Positions 6,936 to 16,183 of a stretch of 16,386 nucleotides of DNA are shown piece after piece. Positions within the stretch are counted from its first letter, which is position 1. Every line of letters begins with the position of its first letter. A program made the translations under genes and the position numbers. A model generated the notes under the pieces. That model did not search any database. It had not been told where the DNA came from and was given only the letters and a program-made list of their open reading frames with translations. The DNA lies in contig URDV01000016.1 of NCBI GenBank assembly GCA_900546605.1, positions 1 through 16,386 of the forward strand. Reading direction: 5' to 3'. The stretch is from an uncultured Prevotella sp. Lineage in GTDB: Bacteria; Bacteroidota; Bacteroidia; Bacteroidales; Bacteroidaceae.

Positions 6936-6970
6936 TAGGCTTATCCACTTGTTTACTAATTGCGCCAACG
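6926..6970. repeat. Hairpin and conserved end of the octamer array
   Basis: The last octamer is part of a perfect 11-bp inverted repeat, AGTAAACAAGT (6926-6936) with ACTTGTTTACT (6947-6957), with a 10-nt loop. It is followed by AATTGCGCCAACG (6958-6970). That 13-mer matches AATTCCGCCAACG at 151-163 except at one base. Also, 6947-6966 read on the minus strand matches window positions 1-20 except at two bases. These are shared ends of one repeat family. No U-tract follows, so it is not a normal terminator. Confidence 0.65.
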
Positions 6971-6972
6971 CG

Positions 6973-6980
6973 TAGTTTTA
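6973..6980 (+). promoter_or_regulatory. Weak -7 box candidate for the helicase gene
   Basis: TAGTTTTA matches the fixed positions of TAnnTTTG except the last. It predicts a start near 6985 and a leader of about 32 nt, similar to that of the GH20 gene. It directly follows the conserved end of the repeat array, so the repeat lies immediately upstream of the promoter position. Confidence 0.25.
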
Positions 6981-7016
6981 TATTGAAAAAACTCGCTTTT
7001 GAAAAACTAAAAATAG

Positions 7017-8903
7017 ATGAAAGATTTATCGCTTCAAGAGCAATTATCCTTGCTTAAGAAGGAATATGAATATGAAAAGCAAGCCTTTCAGCGTGACACC
7101 GAAATGATGGGCATTGACCGCAAGGTGAAGCGTGGCGATTGCTGGTTTACGATAACGGTCGGGCGGAGTTATTACAATTCGCTCGACCGCTTTGTGGTAG
7201 AGGTCACGCGCAATGCTGATAACGATATAGAACACAACTTTGAGTATGGCCGACAGGTGTGTTTCTTTTCGCAAGATGCTTCAGGCATGCTCCATTACTT
7301 CAACTTTCAAGCCACAGTAAGTTATGCTGAGGTTGACCGCATGGTGGTGGAGTTGCCTGGTGAAGGCGCTTTGGCCCAGTTGCAAAGTGCTGAAAGGTTA
7401 GGTGTGCAACTTCATTTTGACGACTACTCCTATAAAGTAATGTTTGAAGCATTGCATCGTGTAATTGAGGCCAAAGGCAATCGGTTGGCCATGTTGCGTG
7501 ACCTGTTTCATACCTCAGCCCCTGTGTCATGGGGAGCAGAGTCAGCTTTACCCTTACGTTTGCCATGGCTCAATGCCTCACAAGAGCAAGCAGTGCGCGA
7601 CGTGCTACGTGCCAAGGATGTGCTGATAGTTCATGGCCCTCCAGGAACAGGTAAAACCACCACATTGGTTGAGGCCATAAGTGAAGTGCTGCGTCGCGAG
7701 CCACAAGTAATGGTGTGTGCACAAAGCAACACAGCTGTTGACTGGATTTGTCAACAACTATCTGACAGAGGCATAGCCGTGTTGCGCATAGGCAATCCCA
7801 GTCGGGTGACAGAGACTATGTTAGCTAACACTTATGAACATCGTTTTGAGTCACACCCCGATTATCCCGATTTGTGGCAAATAAGGCGTAGCATACGGCA
7901 GCTATATAGCCAACCTCGCAAAGCAAGAGGTGAGAATTTTCACCAAAAGATAGCTCGATTGCGTGAGAGAGCCGATGAAATAGAGATGCGCATACGTCAT
8001 ACCTTGTTCGATCAGAGCCGTGTGATAGCTTGTACGCTTACAGGAGCTGCCAATCAATTGCTTGTGGGACAACACTATCACACCCTATTCATTGATGAGG
8101 CCGCACAAGCCCTTGAAGCTGCTTGTTGGATACCATTGCAAAGAGTCGATCGAGTGATATTAGCAGGCGATCATCAGCAGTTGCCTCCTACCATCAAGAG
8201 TCCAGAAGCCATGCGTGCAGGATTAGGACGAACCTTGATGGAACAGGTGGCACAACGCAAACCCGAAGTGGTGCGTTTGTTGCGTGTGCAATATCGCATG
8301 AATGAGGCATTAATGCGTTTTTCAAGCGAATGGTTTTATCATGGGTTGCTTGAAGCTGCCCCCGAAGTGCGTCATCGTTCTTTGCTTGATGATGTTGACG
8401 ACCCCTTAGTGTGGATTGATACTCCAACTGAGGCAGCCGAACAATTTGTGGGGAGCAGTTATGGACGTATAAATAAAACCGAGGCTTCCCTTACGTTACA
8501 AGCCTTACACCACTATGTAGAGCGTATAGGACGTCATAGGTTAATAGCAGAGCGCGTTGATTTTGCCATCATTTCACCTTATCGAGCACAGGTGCAGTAC
8601 TTGCGTAACCTTGTGCGGCATGATGAAATGTTGCGCCCCTTGCGCAAGCAAATTACGGTTAACACGGTAGATGCTTTTCAAGGCCAAGAACGTGATGTGG
8701 TAATGGTCAGTTTGGTGCGTTCTAATGAACAAGGGCAGATAGGTTTTCTCTCTGATTTACGTCGAATGAATGTAGCTATAACGCGCGCACGTTTTAAACT
8801 CATCATTTTGGGGTCGAAGGATACCCTCTGCCAACATAAATTTTACAAAAAGTTGTTTGATAGATGTAAGCAAGTTAGCTTTGATTCGTCATGCATCCAA
8901 TAG
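7017..8903 (+). CDS. Superfamily 1 Upf1/IGHMBP2-like DNA/RNA helicase
   Basis: 628 aa ATP-dependent cytoplasmic helicase of the AAA_11/AAA_12 type. All core motifs are present: Q-motif-like LNASQEQAV (186-194), Walker A GPPGTGKTT (207-215), motif Ia AQSNTAVD (235-242), Walker B FIDEAAQA (358-365), motif III GDHQQLPPT (384-392), motif IV around LLRVQYRMN (421-429), motif V VDAFQGQERDVVMVSLVRSN (551-570) and motif VI MNVAITRAR (584-592). Residues 1-170 form an N-terminal beta-rich/1B-type region; about 290-330 is charged and probably helical. The length fits the Bacteroidetes single-protein family of about 630 aa. No nuclease or DISARM/Zorya-type partner is adjacent, so a repair or RNA/DNA-processing role is more likely than defence. 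Substrate polarity cannot be read from the sequence. The ATG at 7017 is the only sensible start, and the gene is probably monocistronic. Confidence 0.9.
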   Translation: MKDLSLQEQLSLLKKEYEYEKQAFQRDTEMMGIDRKVKRGDCWFTITVGRSYYNSLDRFVVEVTRNADNDIEHNFEYGRQVCFFSQDASGMLHYFNFQATVSYAEVDRMVVELPGEGALAQLQSAERLGVQLHFDDYSYKVMFEALHRVIEAKGNRLAMLRDLFHTSAPVSWGAESALPLRLPWLNASQEQAVRDVLRAKDVLIVHGPPGTGKTTTLVEAISEVLRREPQVMVCAQSNTAVDWICQQLSDRGIAVLRIGNPSRVTETMLANTYEHRFESHPDYPDLWQIRRSIRQLYSQPRKARGENFHQKIARLRERADEIEMRIRHTLFDQSRVIACTLTGAANQLLVGQHYHTLFIDEAAQALEAACWIPLQRVDRVILAGDHQQLPPTIKSPEAMRAGLGRTLMEQVAQRKPEVVRLLRVQYRMNEALMRFSSEWFYHGLLEAAPEVRHRSLLDDVDDPLVWIDTPTEAAEQFVGSSYGRINKTEASLTLQALHHYVERIGRHRLIAERVDFAIISPYRAQVQYLRNLVRHDEMLRPLRKQITVNTVDAFQGQERDVVMVSLVRSNEQGQIGFLSDLRRMNVAITRARFKLIILGSKDTLCQHKFYKKLFDRCKQVSFDSSCIQ

Positions 8904-8948
8904 TAACCCAAAAAGTATTGCAATATTAAGTGACTTAATAACCGCTAC

Positions 8949-9004
8949 AAAGAAACAAGTGAGTCAAGGTTTCCATATAGAAACTTTGACTCACTTGTTT
9001 CTTT
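8949..9004. terminator. Long-stem terminator between convergent helicase and tamL
   Basis: A 25-bp stem (8949-8973 with 8980-9004, one G-U pair) with a 6-nt loop, CATATA. On the plus strand it ends in TTTCTTTT (9-nt region 8998-9005), which fits intrinsic termination of the helicase transcript 46 nt after its stop. On the minus strand the stem is followed by TTTGTAGCGG, a poorer U-tract, so it is stronger for the helicase but may serve tamL as well. Confidence 0.8.
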
Positions 9005-9036
9005 TCAAGGCATTGTAAGTAGAATGTTTACATTCG

Positions 9037-9052
9037 TTTGAACACCTACTTA
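9037..9052 (+). repeat. Intergenic 16-nt motif TTTGAACACCTACTTA (copy C)
   Basis: 15 of 16 bases are identical to the copy at 4422-4437. It lies between the 25-bp terminator (ends 9004) and the stop codon of tamL (9064). Read from tamL it would be in that gene's 3' untranslated region. Confidence 0.45.
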
Positions 9053-9063
9053 AAATCTATTAC

Positions 9064-11562
9064 TTAGAATGGATAGCCAATGGCAAAGTGCAATCCTAAA
9101 CCATCTTTAAAGCGTTCGATGTTGTAAAAGCCCGACTTAGATGTTTTGTAAGGAGCATGTAGTCCTATGCCAACATCAAAGCGGATGACAAGGAAATCCA
9201 AATCGTAACGTAAGCCCACACCCGTGCCCAGCGCAATATTCTTAAGTGTCGACAATGTGATTTGTGACCCAGGTCGTTGCGCATCTTGACGCAAAGTCCA
9301 CACATTGCCTGCATCTAAAAACAACGCACCATGAAGGTCGCCAAACAAGCGAGCACGCAATTCAGCGTTTGCCTCCAACTTTACATCACCCGTTTGGTCC
9401 ATGTATGAATATTTGCTACTGGTGGGGCGGAATGCACCAGGTCCAATAGAACGTACGGTAAAAGCACGTATGCTATTAGCACCACCTACGTAAAACTGGT
9501 CAGCGTAGGGGGCTGAATAGCTATTGCCGTAGCTATAAATGATGCCGGCAAACACGCGAGTGGCTACGTTAATGTTAGGCGTAAACTTAAAGAGCTTGTG
9601 CGCCTCGGCCGTAAATTTTATGTACTGCGCAAAGGGGTTGCCTAAGAGTTCTTTGTTGCGCTTGTTGAATGATTGTCCTGCAATGGCATAGATGGCTGAA
9701 GTAATGTTGCCCGCCTCTTTCACCGACAATTGCACCCACCAAGGATTGGTGCGCCATGAACGGCTCTGATAGGTAAAGGTGTATGACATGGAAGGCACAA
9801 ACTGGTTGCGCATAGAAACGTAAAGTGCGGGGTTGGCCGTCATGATAGAGTCGAATGAGGCCGTGGTGTGGTTCAGACGGTCAAAGTCAAGGTTCAAAAG
9901 TGTAAGGTCGTGTTGCGCCGTTTCACGTTTGTACCAATGATAGTTAGCGCTAATGCCCATGCTCACCATGTTGAAGAATTTGGAACGATTCTTCCAGTCG
10001 GCATCAAATGCAAACTGGGTGGACGATGGGAAACGCACGCTACGACGACTAATGCCAGGAAAAACGAAACGAGGAAACTTAAAGGCCAACTGTGTGCCTA
10101 TTTCATAAGAGTTGAGCAAGGAGTTACGACCATTTGTGTTGCGACCTGTTTGCCATTCGTATGAGCCAAATATTTTAAACGAAACCTTTTCAGCACCTCG
10201 AAAGGCATTACGTTTGGCTAACTCGTAGGATATGCCCGGTCCCACTTGCTGGTTGCTCTTAAAGGTAGCATTCATTTCGAATGTTGAATCATAAAGCTTA
10301 TCCATTATGGCCGACACTACCACATCGAGCGTGTCGCACAATGCTGACGTGTCGCGTGGCACGTAGCTCACATCCATTTGGCTTAGCACACCCAATTGTC
10401 CCAATTTTGTAGTTGTCATTTTTTGGTCGTTGAGTGTGTAAAGTTCGCCTTTACGATGTGTGATAGCGTGTCGCCAAATGTTTGAGCGCAAGGGCATTTT
10501 TTTACCAGCAAAGTTGTAAGTGTAGCGTCGACGCACTATTTGTGAATCGAGCGGTTCGCCATCGTAGTTACGAATGTTAATGTAGGTGTGCCCTATGTAC
10601 CAAGGGTGGTTGGCCTTTTCAGGACGATTGGCTACAGGTTGCACTTGCAGTTGTACATAGTTTTTGCGCTGAATGGTGTCGGCCCTATAGGTGGTGTAGG
10701 GTGCATTGTAGTAGTAATAACCATTGTTGCGTAGCAATGTTTCAATGCGCGTTTGCTCGTTTGATAGGTTCACCACACTAAAGGCATCGCCTTTTTTCAA
10801 CAGACGCTCATGTGCGTGACTACTGATGATGCTATCCATGTGGGTCGGGTAGCCCAGGTAGGCAATAGAGTCAAGACGATAGAGTTGCCCTGCACGCACA
10901 TTGTAGGTTATCTTTGCTTTTTTAGGATTCTTTTCGGTTAATACGTTATAATCAACCTTACCATGAAAGTATCCATAGTTATGTAGCGTGTTGGTAGCCA
11001 CTTTTGCACGCATTTCAGGACTTACTTGACTGATGAGAACAGGGGCGGTGCCAAATGTTTTAAACACCCATTTGCCAATGGCCCCTTTTGCGTCATACAA
11101 TCCGTTGTGAACCCACAAACCAATCTTCCATGGCCAACTCATGGTTGATGAACCAAATATAGCATTATTGGGCGGGTAAGCCAAAACGGCATTAACCTCC
11201 TCTTTAGCCGTAGCAAAGTCAGCCTCGGTTTGAGCTTGTGCAGCCTTTTGCGCTTTACGCTCAGCTTTGGTGAGTTGTTTCTTGTCTTTGTTTAATAGTT
11301 CGTCAATGCTCAGTGTACTTTTGCCTTCAATCACTTGGTTAAACTTGCTAACGGCATCAGCCACCGCAGTGATAACGCCCACAGAGTCGCGCCCCTTGCG
11401 ACGTAACATGGCAGGGTCGTCAGAGTAGGTTATTTGGCTAATACCTGTGTAAAGTTGCTCATCGTCGGGCAGAGAGCGTGTGGTAGAGCATGATGTGGCA
11501 AAGGCTGCTGTGATGAGCAGCAAAAGCAGCAAAAAATAAGTATTTTTGATATGCAGTTTCAT
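9064..11562 (-). CDS. tamL: TamL: lipoprotein-type TamA/BamA-family outer-membrane assembly protein
   Basis: 832 aa Omp85-family protein that works with TamB in moving or inserting components into the outer membrane. The N-terminus is a lipoprotein signal with lipobox ATSC (acylated C25), the feature that distinguishes Bacteroidetes TamL from proteobacterial TamA. Residues 85-125 are a Lys/Ala/Glu-rich helical stretch. About 165-420 fit POTRA domains (KVDYNVLTEKNPKKAKITYNV, TLLRNNGYYYYN, LGQLGVLSQMDVSYVP). About 430-832 form the 16-stranded barrel with the conserved GGANSIRAF (693-701; the VRGF-type loop motif) and the C-terminal beta-signal ending in GYPF. The start is fixed by the lipobox and by the ATGA overlap with the upstream tamB stop (11559-11562), which implies translational coupling. 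No separate promoter is apparent. Confidence 0.92.
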   Translation of the reverse strand: MKLHIKNTYFLLLLLLITAAFATSCSTTRSLPDDEQLYTGISQITYSDDPAMLRRKGRDSVGVITAVADAVSKFNQVIEGKSTLSIDELLNKDKKQLTKAERKAQKAAQAQTEADFATAKEEVNAVLAYPPNNAIFGSSTMSWPWKIGLWVHNGLYDAKGAIGKWVFKTFGTAPVLISQVSPEMRAKVATNTLHNYGYFHGKVDYNVLTEKNPKKAKITYNVRAGQLYRLDSIAYLGYPTHMDSIISSHAHERLLKKGDAFSVVNLSNEQTRIETLLRNNGYYYYNAPYTTYRADTIQRKNYVQLQVQPVANRPEKANHPWYIGHTYINIRNYDGEPLDSQIVRRRYTYNFAGKKMPLRSNIWRHAITHRKGELYTLNDQKMTTTKLGQLGVLSQMDVSYVPRDTSALCDTLDVVVSAIMDKLYDSTFEMNATFKSNQQVGPGISYELAKRNAFRGAEKVSFKIFGSYEWQTGRNTNGRNSLLNSYEIGTQLAFKFPRFVFPGISRRSVRFPSSTQFAFDADWKNRSKFFNMVSMGISANYHWYKRETAQHDLTLLNLDFDRLNHTTASFDSIMTANPALYVSMRNQFVPSMSYTFTYQSRSWRTNPWWVQLSVKEAGNITSAIYAIAGQSFNKRNKELLGNPFAQYIKFTAEAHKLFKFTPNINVATRVFAGIIYSYGNSYSAPYADQFYVGGANSIRAFTVRSIGPGAFRPTSSKYSYMDQTGDVKLEANAELRARLFGDLHGALFLDAGNVWTLRQDAQRPGSQITLSTLKNIALGTGVGLRYDLDFLVIRFDVGIGLHAPYKTSKSGFYNIERFKDGLGLHFAIGYPF

Positions 11563-14500
11563 TGCTTGGCCTTCTTCTTTTTAAATATGAACAATTCGCC
11601 TAAGCGGTCAGTCTTGCGTCGTAGCACAAGGCCCGCGCCAGTTTTGGTCAGCTGCCCCTCAAGCGGGTCTTGTGTGTCGCGATCGTAGAACACTTTAACA
11701 TAGCGTGTGGCTCCTTGGTCAAGTCGATATTCAACTGACACATTGTTAATGAAGCTCTCGGCACTATTGGTGGCATCAGCACCAGTCGAAACCTTTCCGC
11801 CAACAATAACGCTGATACGATTTCCCCAAAAGCGTTTGGCAAACTGAAAGGAATAGTCGGTGGTTGCTGTACCCGTTTGCGATGTTCCACTTTCAACCCC
11901 TAAGTTAATGTCGATAGTTTTAAGAGCCGAACCCGCAATGTTTTGAATTTCGCTTTGTAAAAAGGCATTAAGTGCATTGTTGGCCTTAAAGCCCGATCCC
12001 GACATCATGGTTTCATCAGTCATGTACATGCCAGTGGCCATCATGGTGACTGCGGCTTTGCCGCGTTGATCGGCTGACATTGATGCTAACTGATTTTGAA
12101 TGTTGAGGTCTTCAGGAGCTTCAATAGTAAACTCTAAGCCCATGTCGTTAAGCGGTTGGGTTAATTTTACGCCCACATCAAAGGCTACAGAACGTTGTTG
12201 GTCGTTTTCACTAACCACAGCCTTGGTACGTTCCTTGGCAGCAATGTTAAGTGTAGGGTTCATCACGTCGCCTGTAAATTCAACATAAGAGCCTTGCACT
12301 AACTTAAAGGTCTTAAGCGGAATGACGGGCAGTTGGTATTTCATTTCGCCACTATTGGTTGTAAAGCGTCCTGTCATGCGCATGTCGCCTTGTTGCGTCA
12401 TGCGCAGTGTGAGGTCGCCTCCTCCTTCAAGGTTGACGTAGCTTTGGCCATCGTCACTTAAGTTGCAATGAAATATGGCTGCATCGCTAATGCTAATGCC
12501 TAAGGTAATGTCTATGCCACTCTCGCTGAAAGGTTTCTTCTCTTCAACAGTGGTGGTGTCTTTAAAGTTGGTGAATTGTACCAAGTCGTGCAGACGATCA
12601 TCCACCGATAGCGGAGAGTCCTTTAAAATATAGGTGACATTGGTGCGGTCGAGCACTTCAAGTTTTCCGCGTAATGACAGATTGTCGGTAGTGCCCTTTA
12701 ACGTGCCTAAATAGTTGGCATAAACTTTACCAAACAACATGGATTGTGCCTTTTTGCGCGTATTGATAAGTTCAAAGTTGTTGGCCTTCATGTTAAAGTC
12801 CATGCGCATATGCTCAAAGTCGGACATATTAAATGTACCATTTAACACCAATGGATTTTTGCCCGTAGAGTAGAGGTTGTAGTTGCTGAATTGTAAGCAA
12901 CTATTATTAATTTCAACAGCTCGCTCATCAGTGCGGAAGTCAAAGCCATACACATCAGAGTAAACGTGAGCAGAGTCTAAATTGAGTGTACCATTAATAA
13001 TAGGCTTATTCAGCGTGCCATTCACCTTTAGTTCGCCCCCAGCAATTCCCTTAAGGGCTACATCAGTGCCCGCCATGAAGCCATTGAGCATTTGTAGCGG
13101 AAAGTCGTGCAACTGTGCATCGCCTTCAAAGGAGCCGCCATCCTTATCAAAATAGGTGCCATTGCAAGCCAGCACTTCCTCGCCATTTGAGCTGATAAAG
13201 GCCGAAGCATGATGTTCGCCTCCCCCCTTGGGCAGATAAATGCCATCAATGCCAATGTTGCCCAGGGGCATGTCTTCATACTTAAAGTTATTAGCTTCGA
13301 GTGAGGCCATGGTCGAGAATTGCTTATGTAGCCAATCGTCAGTAATGTGCACATCACCGCTCAGCATGCCACTGAGTTTGGGCAAATAGGGCAGCACGGT
13401 TGATAGTTCGCCCAGGTTTACTTGGTTCACGCTAACGGTAAGGTCGTTGATTGAGTCTTTGGGTTCACCATATATTTTGATTCCTGTGCCATCATCGGCC
13501 AACAAATCAACATCAGCTCTGATGGTGTGGTCTTTGCCTAAAAATATGTAGTTGGATTTGTTAACCTTGAAGTTGCGGTAAGCCAATACAGGATTTTCAG
13601 GGTAAAGGTGAATGTTCAAACCATCGTTTTGCACTGAGGCTTGCAGTCCGAGTTCAACCCCTCGTACCCCCTCAGCATCGTAATAGGTCAACTCTACTCC
13701 AGCTCCCGATTGTAGCAAATAAGCCTTTGCTCTCACATCAAGTGGGTTAGGATTCTTTTTGCTATTCTTAATGAAGCTTTGCATCTGCACTCCTTGTGAG
13801 TCTTGGTAAATGTGTGCCCCGATGGTGTCAAGCTTTAAAGCCCCAACATTCAGCGTCCCAACTTGAGCTTCGCCATTAATGCCTACAACAGGATGCGTGT
13901 TGAGGTTGATGTAAGCAGACGAAAAGGAGTAGCCCTTCATGCGAGCTATGTTATAGAGCGGATTGTCGCGACCTGCATTTAAATAGAAAGAGATGGCAGG
14001 CAAATAAGTCTTTAACTTTTCTTGGTCAATGTTGTAAGCTTTAGCTTGTTTGTTTGCCTCGTTGGCAAAACGTGTGAAATGTTGAGTTATGTAAGGTATG
14101 TCTTGCTTTGAACCCAGGCGTAGTGTGAGGTCGCCAGCTGAAACAAACGCAGTAGTAGTGTCGCGTGTTGATGCTAAATCAAACAAAATGTCCTTGGCCA
14201 TGGTACTCATGCGTGGGGTAGTGAAGCGGTTGTGCTGTATGCCCCCTGTTAGGGTGTAGTACTTGAAAGCCTTGTCGGTGGTGGCCTTTAGGTCGATGTC
14301 TGTGCCAAAGAACAAAGTGTCGGTTGTAATGCCTAATTTTTTCAAGTCGGCATAAGGTAGTGAGGCTCGTAGGGCCAATGCATAACCTTTATGGTTCATG
14401 AAGGCCTCAAGTTCGCCATTAGCTTGTAGCAAAGGGTTGTTAGCTTGGAAGTGTGCAAAGGCACGACTACCATGTAAACGGGCTTTGAGCGCAATGCCAC

Positions 14501-16133
14501 TTAAGTCGTAGTGGTTGTAGGTGAGCCTGTTCACAGTGGCATCAGCCGTAAGTGAGGCGCGTGATGAGAGTACATTAAATCCGTTTCCTGAAGCGCGCAC
14601 TTTACCTGTAAAAGGTCCCATGGGTAAACCTTTCACAATGTTGGCAATCGGAAAATCCCGTGCAGCTGCTGCTATGTTGTACATTTCATGGCGCAAATCG
14701 GCATGGGCCTTGGCTGCTAAAGCACCTTTGCCACACTGCAAGTGAATGTTAGCATCGTACACTTGCCCCTTAAAGTCGAGCCATCCATGTGCGCCTATGC
14801 CATTAGGTATATTGACATTTTGGGTGAGTGAGGTAGGAAACAAACGTTGTATGTGCGATAGATTTTGCGTGTTAAGGTTGAAATTGAAATGCCCTTTGCG
14901 CCAGTTCTGCAACAGATTACGGGTGTAGCCGTTGGCCGAAAGCCGTGCAATGTTCGGTAAACTAAAATGCAGTGAGCGCAATAGTAAATGGTCAATGTTA
15001 CCACTCATGTCAGCCTTTATAAGTAAAGGGGAATGGGGCAATGACTGCAATAGTTTGTGGTCAACGTAGCCTTTAGCTAATGTTTGCACGTCGGCATAGC
15101 TAATGAGCGCATCTACCCATGCTTGGCAATTGCCCCCCTTATGCTCGTTAAAGGCTCTGAAGTCAAGTGCCACTTGAGCATCAATGTGGGAGGAGGGGGT
15201 ACGCAATTTAAAATCGGGCAGTTGTATGCGTGTTGAGTCCACGTAAACATTACCACACAAGCGCGACAATTGGAGTCCACACTTTTCATGTAGCTGTAAA
15301 TAACGTATGCCAGCGCGTAGCACCCCTTCGTTATTGTAAGTCAGCGTGTCGAGTTGTAACGATAACTGTGTTATGGCAAGGTGGTTAGGGTCAATGCCCA
15401 CACGCGGTTTGATGTAGGGAATATCATACTTGGCAGCCGCATTTTTTAGTTGCAATGATTGTACGGCATAATAGTTACGGCCTGTGTCAAAACATCCGCC
15501 CTGCAATAGCGCTTGTTCCATTTCAGCATAAATGCGCATAGAGTCGCCTGGCATGATAATGCGCACACGTGTGTTTTCAATGTGGGCTTTGTTGACAGCA
15601 ATGTTCCACTTAGTTTTGCTTTGTGTAGTATCTTTTTGTGCAGTGTCGCTAAGTTCAACCACAAAGTCAGCTCCTTTTAACTTAGCATGATCAAGTTTAA
15701 CCAGTTCTTTTTCCCAATCCACACCATGAGCTGCAGCCACCAGGGCATCAGCTTGTCCCTTAATGTGTGTGTCGGCAATGTAGCTTTTAGTGTCAAGTTT
15801 AAGTCCATAAAGTTCAAGACCATCAACATCGGCACGCCCTTTCAATAGTGGCAGCAGTTGCACATTCAGTCGTAGGTGGTTGGCATTGAGCAATGTGTCG
15901 CCTTTTTCAATAGCCACCACATGGTGTACAGCCAAGTCGAGCGGAAAGGCCAAGCGAACCTTTTCGATGCGGAAGTCCATGCCCATGCTTTCAGACATTT
16001 TATGGGCAACTTGATGAACTACAAAGTTTTGAATGGGAGGAATATATAACAAAATGGCGAGCAGCAAGAAAAACATTATCGGTGATAACACGACAATGCC
16101 CGCCCACTTACCTATTTTTATAGCTTTCTTCAT
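11559..16133 (-). CDS. tamB: TamB: inner-membrane-anchored translocation and assembly protein
   Basis: 1524 aa AsmA-like bridge protein. A single N-terminal membrane anchor (about residues 10-32, WAGIVVLSPIMFFLLLAILL) is followed by a very long periplasmic beta-rich region that is thought to form a lipid-conducting groove reaching TamL. The start of the periplasmic part (YIPPIQNFVVHQV, then SFPLDLAVHHV-like MDFRIEKVRLAFPLDL) and the C-terminal DUF490/TamB domain (about 1150-1524, ending RLDQGATRYVKVFYDRD, EGQLTKTGAGLVLRRKTDR, LGELFIFKKKK) are typical of Bacteroidetes TamB. The length is normal for the group. I chose ATG 16133; an in-frame ATG at 16172 would add 13 residues (MTPTLLFLCKFAH) before the natural MKKAIKIGKW start. 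It is first in the tamB-tamL operon, 63 nt from the tRNA terminator. Confidence 0.92.
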   Translation of the reverse strand: MKKAIKIGKWAGIVVLSPIMFFLLLAILLYIPPIQNFVVHQVAHKMSESMGMDFRIEKVRLAFPLDLAVHHVVAIEKGDTLLNANHLRLNVQLLPLLKGRADVDGLELYGLKLDTKSYIADTHIKGQADALVAAAHGVDWEKELVKLDHAKLKGADFVVELSDTAQKDTTQSKTKWNIAVNKAHIENTRVRIIMPGDSMRIYAEMEQALLQGGCFDTGRNYYAVQSLQLKNAAAKYDIPYIKPRVGIDPNHLAITQLSLQLDTLTYNNEGVLRAGIRYLQLHEKCGLQLSRLCGNVYVDSTRIQLPDFKLRTPSSHIDAQVALDFRAFNEHKGGNCQAWVDALISYADVQTLAKGYVDHKLLQSLPHSPLLIKADMSGNIDHLLLRSLHFSLPNIARLSANGYTRNLLQNWRKGHFNFNLNTQNLSHIQRLFPTSLTQNVNIPNGIGAHGWLDFKGQVYDANIHLQCGKGALAAKAHADLRHEMYNIAAAARDFPIANIVKGLPMGPFTGKVRASGNGFNVLSSRASLTADATVNRLTYNHYDLSGIALKARLHGSRAFAHFQANNPLLQANGELEAFMNHKGYALALRASLPYADLKKLGITTDTLFFGTDIDLKATTDKAFKYYTLTGGIQHNRFTTPRMSTMAKDILFDLASTRDTTTAFVSAGDLTLRLGSKQDIPYITQHFTRFANEANKQAKAYNIDQEKLKTYLPAISFYLNAGRDNPLYNIARMKGYSFSSAYINLNTHPVVGINGEAQVGTLNVGALKLDTIGAHIYQDSQGVQMQSFIKNSKKNPNPLDVRAKAYLLQSGAGVELTYYDAEGVRGVELGLQASVQNDGLNIHLYPENPVLAYRNFKVNKSNYIFLGKDHTIRADVDLLADDGTGIKIYGEPKDSINDLTVSVNQVNLGELSTVLPYLPKLSGMLSGDVHITDDWLHKQFSTMASLEANNFKYEDMPLGNIGIDGIYLPKGGGEHHASAFISSNGEEVLACNGTYFDKDGGSFEGDAQLHDFPLQMLNGFMAGTDVALKGIAGGELKVNGTLNKPIINGTLNLDSAHVYSDVYGFDFRTDERAVEINNSCLQFSNYNLYSTGKNPLVLNGTFNMSDFEHMRMDFNMKANNFELINTRKKAQSMLFGKVYANYLGTLKGTTDNLSLRGKLEVLDRTNVTYILKDSPLSVDDRLHDLVQFTNFKDTTTVEEKKPFSESGIDITLGISISDAAIFHCNLSDDGQSYVNLEGGGDLTLRMTQQGDMRMTGRFTTNSGEMKYQLPVIPLKTFKLVQGSYVEFTGDVMNPTLNIAAKERTKAVVSENDQQRSVAFDVGVKLTQPLNDMGLEFTIEAPEDLNIQNQLASMSADQRGKAAVTMMATGMYMTDETMMSGSGFKANNALNAFLQSEIQNIAGSALKTIDINLGVESGTSQTGTATTDYSFQFAKRFWGNRISVIVGGKVSTGADATNSAESFINNVSVEYRLDQGATRYVKVFYDRDTQDPLEGQLTKTGAGLVLRRKTDRLGELFIFKKKKAKQ

Positions 16134-16138
16134 GTGTG

Positions 16139-16146
16139 CAAACTTA
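16139..16146 (-). promoter_or_regulatory. -7 box immediately before the tamB start codon
   Basis: Read on the minus strand the box is TAAGTTTG, an exact TAnnTTTG, with only five bases (CACAC) between it and the ATG at 16133. If used, transcription would begin at or next to the A of the ATG, giving a leaderless mRNA. A poorer alternative pairs TTTG (16196-16199) with TAACCATG (16170-16177), 18-nt spacer, and gives a leader of about 30 nt. Confidence 0.4.
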
Positions 16147-16183
16147 CACAAAAAAAGTAAGGTAGGTGTCATGGTTAACTGAA

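Noticed and set aside
7017..8903. Helicase as part of an anti-phage defence system
   Set aside because: No methylase, nuclease or other defence partner is adjacent, and the gene resembles the common stand-alone Upf1-like helicase of Bacteroidetes.
9868..10164. 98-aa plus-strand ORF inside tamL
   Set aside because: It lies wholly within a well-supported barrel gene on the other strand and has no signal peptide, promoter or recognisable motif; a frame shadow.
13058..13357. 99-aa minus-strand ORF inside tamB
   Set aside because: Out of frame within the coding region of TamB; its composition is that of a shadow reading.
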